Below are positions 18,729-26,953 of a DNA stretch of 64,000 nucleotides, one piece after another. Every line of letters begins with the position of its first letter. Within the stretch, counting starts at the first letter, position 1. The position numbers and the translations under genes are program-made. Source of the DNA: an uncultured Prevotellaceae bacterium (lineage in GTDB: Bacteria > Bacteroidota > Bacteroidia > Bacteroidales > Bacteroidaceae); the NCBI GenBank assembly GCA_947174945.1, contig CAMWKZ010000008.1, positions 1 through 64,000 on the forward strand, given 5' to 3'. The notes under the pieces were generated by a model. The model was not told the origin of the DNA. It saw only the letters and a program-made list of their open reading frames with translations, and did no database searches.

Positions 18729-18760
18729 CAAAGGTATGAATAATATTCCTGTCTCACAAA
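18729..18760 (-). promoter_or_regulatory. Promoter of the B12-uptake operon
   Basis: On the minus strand TTTG (18760-18757) is followed after exactly 20 bp by TACCTTTG (18736-18729), matching the Bacteroidales -33/-7 consensus. The start of transcription would be near 18722, just ahead of the cobalamin riboswitch. Confidence 0.75.
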
Positions 18761-18789
18761 TTTTCAGGCAACTTTCTAAAAAACTACAC

Positions 18790-18970
18790 ACCTCTGGCAA
18801 AGAGGTGTGCAGCGTATTAAGTATCTGTTTGGCTGCAAATTTACAATAAATATTTAATAATCACAAATAAACTGACAAGAAAATTGCATTTAGGACTAAA
18901 AAGGGCTATATATTGCAGAGCCATTGCATCTTAGCTATATAGCAAAGCTGCACACCTCTTTGCCAGAGGT
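18790..18970. repeat. Short element bounded by 24-bp perfect inverted repeats
   Basis: Bases 18790-18813 are the exact inverse of 18947-18970 (24 of 24). Each end is itself a hairpin (ACCTCT...AGAGGT). The approximately 133 bp between them is AT-rich, has no open frame, and contains one AGTATCTGTTTGG word of the dispersed repeat family. The arrangement suggests a miniature non-coding mobile element or a paired terminator structure. It fills much of the gap between the B12 promoter and the gene at 19036; no promoter for that gene was recognised. Confidence 0.8.
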
Positions 18971-19035
18971 ATACAAGTTACCTAAAGTCATCAATCTAAA
19001 CACAATAAAATACATTACAAAATCAGTAGAAACAA

Positions 19036-19587
19036 ATGAGTACATCCTATTTATTCATTATCGGAGCGATTGTTATCGCCTATTTAGTTTTTATGTTTGT
19101 CCTACGCGACAAGATGGTAAAACGTGCCGAAGGTGTAGTAGAGGGCCGTTCCGCAGAGGAGGCTATGCACGATTATGTCTGTCAGACGGTTAAGGGCTAT
19201 AATCGTGCTGACTTTCAGGTTGTCTATGGCTGGGTGATGGCAAGATATGACATCAACAGGGTGTTTGCCTACAACGCCAAGCAGATATTGGTTGTCCCAG
19301 TGAAACTGCTTCACGGAGAGTTGGTAATGCCTAATAATCAGGAGATGGTAGTGATTGACCTTGACACTACTATTGACCATCTTCTTCTTTTCAAACGTGG
19401 TTCTAACTCTGGTGTCCGCGTGTATTTCGACAATGAGAAGAACTCCGAGAACTTCTACGACCTCGATTGCAGGAAGAAAGATGTTTGCGGTAATGACAAT
19501 ATCCCTACCTTCATGAAGTTTGTAGAATTTATGGAGAACTGGGCAAAAGAGCACAATATCCCAGTCGAAGTCGTAGCCAAGAAATGA
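19036..19587 (+). CDS. Membrane-anchored protein of unknown function, LemA operon
   Basis: A 183-residue protein with one N-terminal membrane helix (about 5-24) followed by basic residues (RDKMVKRAEG), so the remainder most likely faces the cytoplasm. The soluble part is an alpha/beta sequence (YGWVMARYDI, ILVVPVKLLHGELVMP, EMVVIDLDTTIDHLLLF) that looks like a small PH-like or NTF2-like fold, but I recognise no family. It is the first of six tightly packed plus-strand genes; its stop overlaps the next start by 4 bases (ATGA). Confidence 0.75.
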   Translation: MSTSYLFIIGAIVIAYLVFMFVLRDKMVKRAEGVVEGRSAEEAMHDYVCQTVKGYNRADFQVVYGWVMARYDINRVFAYNAKQILVVPVKLLHGELVMPNNQEMVVIDLDTTIDHLLLFKRGSNSGVRVYFDNEKNSENFYDLDCRKKDVCGNDNIPTFMKFVEFMENWAKEHNIPVEVVAKK

Positions 19588-20525
19588 AGGCATATTATTC
19601 ATTGACGGTTGCGATAGCACTATTGACAACATCTGTCGCTCATGCGCAGCTAAATATAGTGGCTGCGGGTGATGGTATTGTTGAATATTCACGGGAGAAC
19701 GCCATTCCGTATGACAGTCTTGCGCCTTTTCATCAGTCGTATGAGAATTATCCCAAGTTGCCGGGGCAGACATTGTTCTTTCAAGGCATGAAGAATGACG
19801 CAAACGGATATGTGAACGCTTTCTACACTGCCAATCCGCTCAAGGGGAATGCCCCAGTCTATCATAAAATGGAGAACAGAGTGGGCAATACTGCATCAGA
19901 TGCTGTAGTAGGCAAATACTTTGATGTGGTAAAAGTCTTCTGTCAGCAGAACTCACGATACTGCCTGTTGCTACGAGAGCAAAAGACTGGCGATGAAATC
20001 TATTACTTACCGAACATAGCGACAACCAGCAACTTCGTCTGCATTGGGAATTACGAGAAGATGAAGCAGCTTCATGTCGGTAAAACATTCTACGCACTCG
20101 GCAAACGAATCGGACTGGTTGGCGGAGGAACAATGCAAACAAAAGAAAAAACGGAGTACAAGGCTATTGACATGGCGGTTGAGCTGCATGACAACGGTGC
20201 GTACCTTATTCTTGAGGACATTAATAAGCAACGGCTGAAAGGAATACCCTACGGGCATATCGTAGCCGGATTCGTGGCGAAGAATCGCTTAGACAGCCTC
20301 GTTGCCCGATATGGAAAGAACTATGGCGAGAAAATCGCATTCCAGCAAATAGCCGAGGGAATGTCAAAGGAAATGCTTATTGAGTCGCTCGGTGAGCCTA
20401 TCAAAAAGGAACAAACCATATTCAAAGAAAAGCCCGCCGAAAGATGGCGATACCCAGAGGGATATACCATCGGAGTGCAAAACAACAAGGTCGTATCAGT
20501 CCGAAAGGATTCGTATTATTGGTAA
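19584..20525 (+). CDS. Secreted protein of unknown function with a SmpA/OmlA-like tail
   Basis: A 313-residue exported protein; residues 1-21 are a signal peptide (cleavage after AHAQ). The central part is not recognisable. Near the C-terminus, GMSKEMLIESLGEPIKKEQ followed by RWRYPEGYTIGVQNNKVVSV resembles the beta-alpha-beta BamE/SmpA-OmlA module found in envelope proteins, though this is only a motif-level likeness. Its start overlaps the preceding gene by 4 bases; 35 bp follow before the next gene. Confidence 0.72.
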   Translation: MKAYYSLTVAIALLTTSVAHAQLNIVAAGDGIVEYSRENAIPYDSLAPFHQSYENYPKLPGQTLFFQGMKNDANGYVNAFYTANPLKGNAPVYHKMENRVGNTASDAVVGKYFDVVKVFCQQNSRYCLLLREQKTGDEIYYLPNIATTSNFVCIGNYEKMKQLHVGKTFYALGKRIGLVGGGTMQTKEKTEYKAIDMAVELHDNGAYLILEDINKQRLKGIPYGHIVAGFVAKNRLDSLVARYGKNYGEKIAFQQIAEGMSKEMLIESLGEPIKKEQTIFKEKPAERWRYPEGYTIGVQNNKVVSVRKDSYYW

Positions 20526-20560
20526 ACCAAATCATTAACATCACATAAAACATAGTAAAC

Positions 20561-21268
20561 ATGAAACTTTTTAGAAACGCAATGACAGAATGGGAGAAGA
20601 CCATGACTGAAGTAGAGCTCGACAAGATGGAGGCACAGGGATGTGACGTATCAGTTTATCGGGAGAAACTTGCCGCAAGAAGAGCCAAAGAGGCTGAGGA
20701 AGAAAAAAGAGACAGGGAAATGTGGCAGAACCCAACCAATCTTGACAAATTGGAACCTTATATCGCCACACCCCGCAGTACGGACACTCCCTTCTTCCAA
20801 AAAGTAGCTGGCAAAGCTCCTTGGTTCGGCAAGAACAAGTGGCTAAAGAAACACACTGAAGGACAAATCATATATGTTGGCGTTGTAGACGCACCGAAAT
20901 ATGCGTGGAAAGGTGAGAAGCATGAATCTGATACCCATCAAATAATCGGTGTCTATGCTTTGGACGAAAAGCATGTCCGTAACGTTGAGTGGATTCAGAA
21001 GGTCATGAGTATTCTAAAACCTATGCACGAAGGGAAAAAGCCTGTCGCTCCCGGTTGCGAGGAAATCATGGACATGATACCCGACGAAAGCAACTGGGAC
21101 ACTATCAAACTGCCAGAGAACCTGTCAGAAGGAGCTGACGCGTATGTGCAAAGGCTTGTTGTGGAAGACAAGGAACTGCCTAAAGGCTATCTCCCCAGCA
21201 ACGGCATCGTCCCCCACTTCTACTGGGAGGGTACTATAAAAAGAATCCATGCTGATTTGTACCTCTAA
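20561..21268 (+). CDS. Cytoplasmic protein of unknown function, LemA operon
   Basis: A 235-residue soluble protein with no signal peptide or membrane helix. The N-terminal 60 residues are highly charged and predicted helical (KLAARRAKEAEEEKRDREMW), possibly a coiled coil. The rest is mixed alpha/beta with HQIIGVYALDEKHVRNVEWIQ and a C-terminal PHFYWEGTIKRIHADLYL. I recognise no family. It lies between the exported protein and lemA, 17 bp before the latter. Confidence 0.7.
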   Translation: MKLFRNAMTEWEKTMTEVELDKMEAQGCDVSVYREKLAARRAKEAEEEKRDREMWQNPTNLDKLEPYIATPRSTDTPFFQKVAGKAPWFGKNKWLKKHTEGQIIYVGVVDAPKYAWKGEKHESDTHQIIGVYALDEKHVRNVEWIQKVMSILKPMHEGKKPVAPGCEEIMDMIPDESNWDTIKLPENLSEGADAYVQRLVVEDKELPKGYLPSNGIVPHFYWEGTIKRIHADLYL

Positions 21269-21285
21269 TAAAGGTTGTTTCCACT

Positions 21286-21849
21286 ATGACAACTATTATT
21301 ATATCAATTGTTGTGATATTGCTCATAATTCTGTTATGGGCAATATTCATATCAAACAACCTTATTGCCAAGCGCAACAGGGTCAAGCAGTGCAAGAGTG
21401 GGATTTGTGTCGTTCTTAAACAGCGAAACGACTTGATTCCTAATCTTATTGGGGCTGTCAAGACGTACATGGGCCATGAGAATGAGGTTCTTACTCGTAT
21501 TGCCGAATTGCGCTCAAAGGTCGCCTCGGCTTCTGAGAATGAGCAAATAAAGGGCGGTACGGAAATCTCATCATTGCTGACACGGTTGCAAGTGTCCGTT
21601 GAGGATTATCCAGAACTGAAATCCAACGAGCAGTTTATCAATCTTCAATGGCAAATAGAGGATATGGAGAACGAGCTTCAGGCAATACGCCGTACTTATA
21701 ATGCAGCTGTCACGGACTACAACAATAGCATTGAGATGTTCCCCTCCTCCATCATTGCCTCATGGCGTAAGCATGAACAGCAGGAACTGATTGAGATTCC
21801 TGAGAGCGAGATGCGTAATGTCAACGTGACTGAACTATTTGGGAAATAA
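21286..21849 (+). CDS. lemA: LemA family membrane protein
   Basis: A 187-residue protein with an N-terminal membrane helix (about 3-25), followed by the LemA core: NNLIAKRNRVKQCKSGICVV, LKQRNDLIPNLIGAVKTYM, a long helix bundle, and the conserved RRTYNAAVTDYNNSIEMFPS at about 148-167. Most LemA proteins are about this length. The family is widespread but its biochemical role is unsettled. It is followed after 11 bp by a DUF3137-like gene, a common LemA partner. Confidence 0.93.
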   Translation: MTTIIISIVVILLIILLWAIFISNNLIAKRNRVKQCKSGICVVLKQRNDLIPNLIGAVKTYMGHENEVLTRIAELRSKVASASENEQIKGGTEISSLLTRLQVSVEDYPELKSNEQFINLQWQIEDMENELQAIRRTYNAAVTDYNNSIEMFPSSIIASWRKHEQQELIEIPESEMRNVNVTELFGK

Positions 21850-21860
21850 CTACTCACGAT

Positions 21861-22898
21861 ATGATTGACATAAAAAACCTAAACAGGGAGATGTGCCCCC
21901 AGTTGGTTCGCATCAGCAAACTGAGAATCATCGTGCGAATCCTGACCATCATCGTTTATACGGCCACGTTATGCTGGTTTGCGTATTGCCTATTCCTCTC
22001 TTTCTTCGGATGGAGCATTGGGTATGAGCCAAGTGGCAACGGTAACACATGGATTTATATCATGGGAGGATTCTGTGTCTTCTGCGTATTGCATATTACA
22101 CTCATGAACAGCATGACGAATCTTAAAGACCATGAAATCAGAATTATGCGCAAGGCACTCCGTCAGATGTTTCCCGATGCCACCTATTTAGCAAGTTGTA
22201 GTGTTTCGTATCAGATGCTTAAAGACAGTGCTCTCTTTGGACTGTTCAATATGGAGAACAACCCGATAGTTGCTACAGGATATGGGTGTGTAAAGTTTCA
22301 GGAGCAAGACCAGAGCACATCGATTTATGACATCGGCGTGACATCGGACAAGGCTGCTCATGCGATGTACCACCTGCCTGTGATTGGCTATCTGACGATA
22401 CTATACCGAACGTTGGTTCGTCCGATATTCGGTGCTGAGATAGAAAGTTCTCAACATAGTTTCCGTGGTATGTTTGGTGCATACCCGGGCTTTAAGGAAT
22501 GTGAGGGGAATGTTATCCTGCTGCCCGACCATCTTGAAGACAAGATTGGCTATTTGGCACACTCCATACAGTCCTACAAACAACAGAACGGTGCCCGTCA
22601 TGTCATACTCGAAGACCCTGAGTTTGAAAACCTGTTTGAGGTGTATGCCGATAACGAGGTGGAGGCACGGAAAGTCCTTACACCAGCTATCATGCGGCGT
22701 ATCACGAAACTGCGCCAGTCTTTTGGGAAGAATATGATGCTATCGTTCTCTGGGAATATGTGCTATTATGCTGTTCCCATTCCCAACGGATTTCTACGTC
22801 CATCCCGAAGGGCGGTCAAGGACAAGGAACTATTTGAGCAGATTTTCCAAGAAATCAATATAGCGTATAGATTGCCGAAAGAACTCACGCTAACATGA
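21861..22898 (+). CDS. DUF3137-like integral membrane protein
   Basis: A 345-residue protein with two adjacent membrane helices (about 25-50 and 65-85) and a large soluble C-terminal part. The sequence pattern and the location directly after lemA match the DUF3137 family; telling pieces are FRGMFGAYPGFKECEGNVILLPDHLEDKIG, ILEDPEFENLFEVYADNEVEAR and LTPAIMRRITKLRQ (the last a hallmark of the family). Function unknown. Its stop overlaps the next start by 4 bases. Confidence 0.82.
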   Translation: MIDIKNLNREMCPQLVRISKLRIIVRILTIIVYTATLCWFAYCLFLSFFGWSIGYEPSGNGNTWIYIMGGFCVFCVLHITLMNSMTNLKDHEIRIMRKALRQMFPDATYLASCSVSYQMLKDSALFGLFNMENNPIVATGYGCVKFQEQDQSTSIYDIGVTSDKAAHAMYHLPVIGYLTILYRTLVRPIFGAEIESSQHSFRGMFGAYPGFKECEGNVILLPDHLEDKIGYLAHSIQSYKQQNGARHVILEDPEFENLFEVYADNEVEARKVLTPAIMRRITKLRQSFGKNMMLSFSGNMCYYAVPIPNGFLRPSRRAVKDKELFEQIFQEINIAYRLPKELTLT

Positions 22899-23518
22899 TG
22901 AAAGAAATAAATCCCCAAGAAACCAGTCGGGCAAACGCCTTTGAAATGTGGATGAAGGCACCAATGCCAATGGTGACGTTCTTTAAGACACTCAACGTGT
23001 CACGCCTTGTAAAAATCAGCCGAAAGTCGGGTATGAAGTTTAACATGCTGATGTGTTACTGTATTGGCAAGGCTGCAAGCAACGGGAAGGAATTTTACCT
23101 GCTACCCGTGGGCGACAAACTGATGCAATACGATAGCATTGCAGTAAACACCATTGTTGCCAACAGAGAGGGCGAGGTAAGTTCGTGCGACATTCCTTTC
23201 TGCAATGATTTATCCCTGTTTAATCAACATTATCTGCAACTGACTAAACAAGTGGCTGAAAGCTGCACCAACCACGACCTGACGGAAAGCATGGTTATCG
23301 GCACTTCCGCATTGGCGCAATACGAAATAGACGGTGCTGTGGGGATGTATAGCGGCATCTTTAACAATCCGTTTCTTATCTGGGGCAAATACAAACGCCA
23401 CCTGTTGAAGACAACACTTACCGTTTCTTTCCAGTTTCACCACACGCAAATGGACGGGGCACACGCTTCCCGCTTCTTAGACGGACTTCAGAAAGAAATT
23501 GATAACTTGAGAATATAA
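22895..23518 (+). CDS. CatA-fold acyltransferase (chloramphenicol acetyltransferase family)
   Basis: A 207-residue protein of the CatA family with the catalytic HxxxDG motif as HTQMDG (His183, Asp187) near the C-terminus and a conserved FNMLMCYCIGKAASNGKEF block at about 49-67. True CatA trimers are about 215 residues. The chromosomal place, translationally coupled to a DUF3137/LemA operon, suggests acylation of a cellular or envelope component rather than dedicated drug resistance; that is inference. The start overlaps the preceding gene by 4 bases, and a perfect hairpin begins at the stop. Confidence 0.82.
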   Translation: MMKEINPQETSRANAFEMWMKAPMPMVTFFKTLNVSRLVKISRKSGMKFNMLMCYCIGKAASNGKEFYLLPVGDKLMQYDSIAVNTIVANREGEVSSCDIPFCNDLSLFNQHYLQLTKQVAESCTNHDLTESMVIGTSALAQYEIDGAVGMYSGIFNNPFLIWGKYKRHLLKTTLTVSFQFHHTQMDGAHASRFLDGLQKEIDNLRI

Positions 23519-23556
23519 ATTTACCGTGAGTTCGTTTACTGAACTCACGGTAAATT
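23518..23556. terminator. Perfect 16-bp hairpin between convergent genes
   Basis: AATTTACCGTGAGTTC (23518-23533) pairs without mismatch with 23541-23556 across a 7-base loop. It starts at the last base of the acyltransferase gene and lies 20 bp before the end of the convergent esterase gene, so it can serve both strands. A long uridine tract is absent; the T-rich arms may serve. Confidence 0.75.
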
Positions 23557-23575
23557 CATTCCACCAATGGGATTA

Positions 23576-24502
23576 CTATTGGGCTTGCTTCGTGAAGAAA
23601 TCTGCCATCTTCTTAAACGTATCTTCATTAAAGGTCACAGGGCCGTGCTGACCCTTTGGCACAGTGATAAACTCAACCAACTTATCATGCTTCTTCAGCT
23701 CGTCAGAGAAAAACACGCTCTGGCAGTGAGGCACCACCGTGTCTGCATCACCATGAATGACAACAAACGAAGAGCACTCCTTGTTGTCAGCATAGGTAAT
23801 GGGGCTGCAGAGGATTATCTTTTCCTTATTATCGGCAGGATTACCACCAATGAGGGCTGCTTCTGGAGAGTTTGCATCCTTATAGGTCTCACAGTTCTCC
23901 ATACGAGACATATCAACAGGGCCAAACCAGTCAACCACAGCATCGACCTTGCTGCTCTCCTGCTCATTGCCACCGACATTGCCTTCTATATCCATCGTTA
24001 TATCGCCCACGGTACGCGACTTCATGCCGTTAGTCACGCCAGCCATAGATGACAGGTGTCCGCCAGATGAGAAGCCAGTAATACCGATAAACGAGGTATC
24101 CAGCTTATACTTATCTGCATTGGCACGAATGAAACGTATGGCACCCTTCACGTCATTAATCTGTGCTGGGAACTTGGCATCCCCACTTGAACGGTGGTTG
24201 ATGCTGACCACTGCGAAACCTGCATCTGTAAGCGGCTTGCCAATAGACATATATGCTATGCCCTTCATATTGTTAGCAAACCATGCACTGCCGTATATAA
24301 TGACCACGACCTTGTACTTGTCCTTATTGGTCTTCGGCAAATAAATGTCGAGCTTGTGAGCCTCCAGATTGTCACCTGCATAGTTCACATCCTTCCAGTC
24401 TGGTTCTACTCCGGGCTGACCAAAACCTCCAAACCCTTGAGGCTGTGCCCAAGTCATAAGTGACAGGCACATCATCATTGATAATAAGATAGTCTTTTTC
24501 AT
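23576..24502 (-). CDS. Secreted alpha/beta-hydrolase esterase
   Basis: A 308-residue secreted esterase of the BD-FAE/acetylesterase type. The signal peptide covers about 1-19 (ending TWAQ), followed by a Gly/Phe-rich spacer (QGFGGFGQPG). The nucleophile elbow is GFSSGG with Ser145, the oxyanion segment IYGSAWF at 69-75 (in place of the more usual HGGGF-like sequence), an acidic residue in HGDADTVVP and a His in KGQHGP near residue 285. It is transcribed alone, convergent to the LemA operon and separated from the SusCD operon by a terminator. Confidence 0.85.
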   Translation of the reverse strand: MKKTILLSMMMCLSLMTWAQPQGFGGFGQPGVEPDWKDVNYAGDNLEAHKLDIYLPKTNKDKYKVVVIIYGSAWFANNMKGIAYMSIGKPLTDAGFAVVSINHRSSGDAKFPAQINDVKGAIRFIRANADKYKLDTSFIGITGFSSGGHLSSMAGVTNGMKSRTVGDITMDIEGNVGGNEQESSKVDAVVDWFGPVDMSRMENCETYKDANSPEAALIGGNPADNKEKIILCSPITYADNKECSSFVVIHGDADTVVPHCQSVFFSDELKKHDKLVEFITVPKGQHGPVTFNEDTFKKMADFFTKQAQ

Positions 24503-24533
24503 TATAATTTAAAGTATTACGATATATTGCCGA

Positions 24534-24541
24534 CAAAAATA
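24534..24541 (-). promoter_or_regulatory. Possible promoter of the secreted esterase gene
   Basis: TATTTTTG on the minus strand matches the TAnnTTTG -7 box, about 32 bp upstream of the start codon at 24502. No clear TTTG box is seen at the expected distance, so the call is tentative. Confidence 0.45.
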
Positions 24542-24626
24542 ATAAAAATAAATGATATTAAAAGCATCTATTCGATGAAGCAAGCCGTTTTCACGTTTTT
24601 TATCAATTTATGGAATGATACTAAAA

Positions 24627-24655
24627 GCCCCCGCTCCAGTATCTGAAGCGGGGGC
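24627..24655 (-). terminator. Rho-independent terminator of the SusCD operon
   Basis: A 9-bp GC stem (GCCCCCGCT paired with AGCGGGGGC) with an 11-base loop, followed on the minus strand by TTTTAG. It begins 23 bp after the SusD-like stop. The loop and the flanks carry AGTATCT-type words (GATACTAAA upstream, AAGGAGATATC downstream), linking it to the dispersed 22-bp repeat family. Confidence 0.78.
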
Positions 24656-24677
24656 AAGGAGATATCAGGGCTTCTGA

Positions 24678-26933
24678 CTATTCAGCCAAGGGGTCAAAAG
24701 TACCTAATGCGGCACCGTTGTTATAGTCTTCCCAACCGATGGTCTGAAGCAGACCCTTGTTGTGGGCAGACACACCCTGTGTAAAGCCTAAGAAGTAATA
24801 CTTCGGCAAGAACTTGATGTGCTTGGGTGAGTAGTCGTCACTATTGCGGGCATCGCCGGGACGCTCTGCCCACGACAGATACTTCTTGTACCAAGCCTTC
24901 AGGCTGCTGAGCTGCTGAGGCAAGTCATCACGACGCAGGTCAACACCAGCAGGACGCTCTTCTTCGCTATCTGTCAGATACTCTACCAGCGGGTCTTTGT
25001 CATAGTCCTGACGAGTTGGTGAAATCACATACTCCAAGTCCTCATCGTCGTAACGGTTCACGCGGTAGATGAAGTTTTCACGACGCTGGCCGTTGAAGGG
25101 CTTGAAGCCCAGCCATGTGCAGGTGTTGCCACCCCAGCCACTGGGCTTCCATGAATCAGGAGCACCAGCAGGCAGCTCGGCACCACCATCGAAGAGCATC
25201 CAGCGGCGCATATCGTCGAAACGCTTGCCCTCGTAGGCAAACTCAATCTGACGCTCATAGAGGATAGCACTCATACAGGTAGCCTCATCGCCTGAAACGG
25301 TCAGACCGCAGTCGCCCGTATAACCGACACGCTGGCGGATGCGCTTCAGGATAGCATACGACTCATCGGTATGACCAGCAAAGCAAGCCACCTCAGCCAA
25401 GTTCAGCAATACCTCAGCATAGCGCATCTCCATCAGCGGAGCAGCAGAACAGAACGGAACGGCATAGCCACCATTCTGGGCACCCTGTCCATCAGGACGA
25501 TAGTCATAGACTGCCGTATTCACGTCAGCATCGTCTGACTTCTTGCGTACCATCACACCACTGGGCTTGCTCAGGTTGTCAGCACCACGATAGCTCGTGT
25601 TGTTCTCGTCCAAGTCGCTACCACCATAGAACCATACATAGTTCCACAGCACATAGTCAGCACCCTTATTATAAGAAGGATTGTGATTATCCATTGCCGT
25701 GGCATCGCCATTGCCGCCCGTAGTGTAGGCCCAGCGGAAACCGGGGAATGCAAACGTGCGATAGAAGCGCGGGTCGCGGTCCATAAACGGATAACGCTCA
25801 TCATATTCGATAGAAGACTTAGCCAGATTGCTATAAGATGTATAGCTCTGGGGCTGCTTACCATCAGCCATCGGGAAGAGGTCGACCATCATCTTAGAAG
25901 GCTGATAGCCACCACCACCCGTATTACTTGGGCGAATGTCACGCTCCCAACGGTTATGCTTCACGTTATCACCATAGCCAGAGAAATCAACCAGCGTATT
26001 GTAGAGAGTAACGAACACTGCCTCGGGGTTTCTGTCCGTAACGGCGAACATACGAGCAAATGCAGAAGCATTCGTACCGGGGTTGCCCTCGCCATACAGT
26101 CCATAGCCACAAGCATCAATCGTAGCCATATCGGCCTTCATGGTCTCGTATGCACTCTTATAGCGCTCCATATCCTTCTGACGGTTGAACAAGGGGCTGC
26201 ACCAGAGCGTGAGCACGCGACCCTTCAGAGCCAGTGCCGTACCAGAGGTAATGCGGCCATAGTTCTCTGAACTCTCCCAGCCTCCGTTAATGGTGAACGG
26301 ACGAAGCATCTCAGCCGACTTGTTCAGGTCTTCAACGATAAAGTCAATACACTCCTTAGTGCTGGAACGCTGAGTAAACGAAGACGGATGGGGGGCGAGC
26401 ACCGTCTTCACGATGGGCACACCACCATACCACTTCACCATCTTGTAATAAGTCCATGCACGGAAGAAGTAAGCCTGACCCAGCAGTTCGTTCTTCTGCT
26501 CCTCGGTCAGTGTGCTATTCTCAATACCCTCAATGGCATTGTTGATGTTACGCACAGCACCAAAGACAGCTGCTTGCACATTATCCATATCGTCACCACC
26601 GAAATAGTCGGGCACCTGATTAGAGGTCGTGGCAGAATTTAATGTAACGGTCTCGCCATTGACATACGACGAGAAACCACTATACTCCTCAGTCGACTTG
26701 CCAGCCTCGTCGCCTCTTCCGACTGACGGATACTGCCAGTTCATATCGGCAACGTTGGGTAGACACCATCCATAGAGGTCGTTGATACGGCCTTTGGCAC
26801 CTACATAGTAATTGTAAACGTCCTGTCCTGTCGCATCGTAATTCTGTTTCTCCTCCAAGAACTCGTCGCTGCAGGAAACAAGGGCGGAAGCTCCTAACAA
26901 CAGGAAGCCAAAATATTTGATACTATTTTTCAT
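24678..26933 (-). CDS. SusD/RagB-like glycan-binding lipoprotein
   Basis: A 751-residue SusD-family outer-surface lipoprotein, partner of the SusC gene immediately upstream (20 bp). The lipobox ALVSC puts the lipidated Cys near residue 21, followed by SDEFLEE, typical of SusD. TPR-type helices (QAYFFRAWTYYKMVKWYGGVP; YAEVLLNLAEVA; AILKRIRQRVGY; ERQIEFAYEGKRFDDMRRW) are clear. It is longer than the usual 500-650 residues, with extra loops in the middle. An in-frame extension to 26984 exists but precedes the signal sequence and is not used. The ligand is probably a plant glycan; which one is not visible. Confidence 0.95.
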   Translation of the reverse strand: MKNSIKYFGFLLLGASALVSCSDEFLEEKQNYDATGQDVYNYYVGAKGRINDLYGWCLPNVADMNWQYPSVGRGDEAGKSTEEYSGFSSYVNGETVTLNSATTSNQVPDYFGGDDMDNVQAAVFGAVRNINNAIEGIENSTLTEEQKNELLGQAYFFRAWTYYKMVKWYGGVPIVKTVLAPHPSSFTQRSSTKECIDFIVEDLNKSAEMLRPFTINGGWESSENYGRITSGTALALKGRVLTLWCSPLFNRQKDMERYKSAYETMKADMATIDACGYGLYGEGNPGTNASAFARMFAVTDRNPEAVFVTLYNTLVDFSGYGDNVKHNRWERDIRPSNTGGGGYQPSKMMVDLFPMADGKQPQSYTSYSNLAKSSIEYDERYPFMDRDPRFYRTFAFPGFRWAYTTGGNGDATAMDNHNPSYNKGADYVLWNYVWFYGGSDLDENNTSYRGADNLSKPSGVMVRKKSDDADVNTAVYDYRPDGQGAQNGGYAVPFCSAAPLMEMRYAEVLLNLAEVACFAGHTDESYAILKRIRQRVGYTGDCGLTVSGDEATCMSAILYERQIEFAYEGKRFDDMRRWMLFDGGAELPAGAPDSWKPSGWGGNTCTWLGFKPFNGQRRENFIYRVNRYDDEDLEYVISPTRQDYDKDPLVEYLTDSEEERPAGVDLRRDDLPQQLSSLKAWYKKYLSWAERPGDARNSDDYSPKHIKFLPKYYFLGFTQGVSAHNKGLLQTIGWEDYNNGAALGTFDPLAE

Positions 26934-26953
26934 AATTGCTTCATTTAAATTGG

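Noticed and set aside
22895..23518. Chloramphenicol resistance gene
   Set aside because: The CatA fold and catalytic motif are present, but the gene is locked in a LemA operon without mobile-element context, so resistance is not a supported call.
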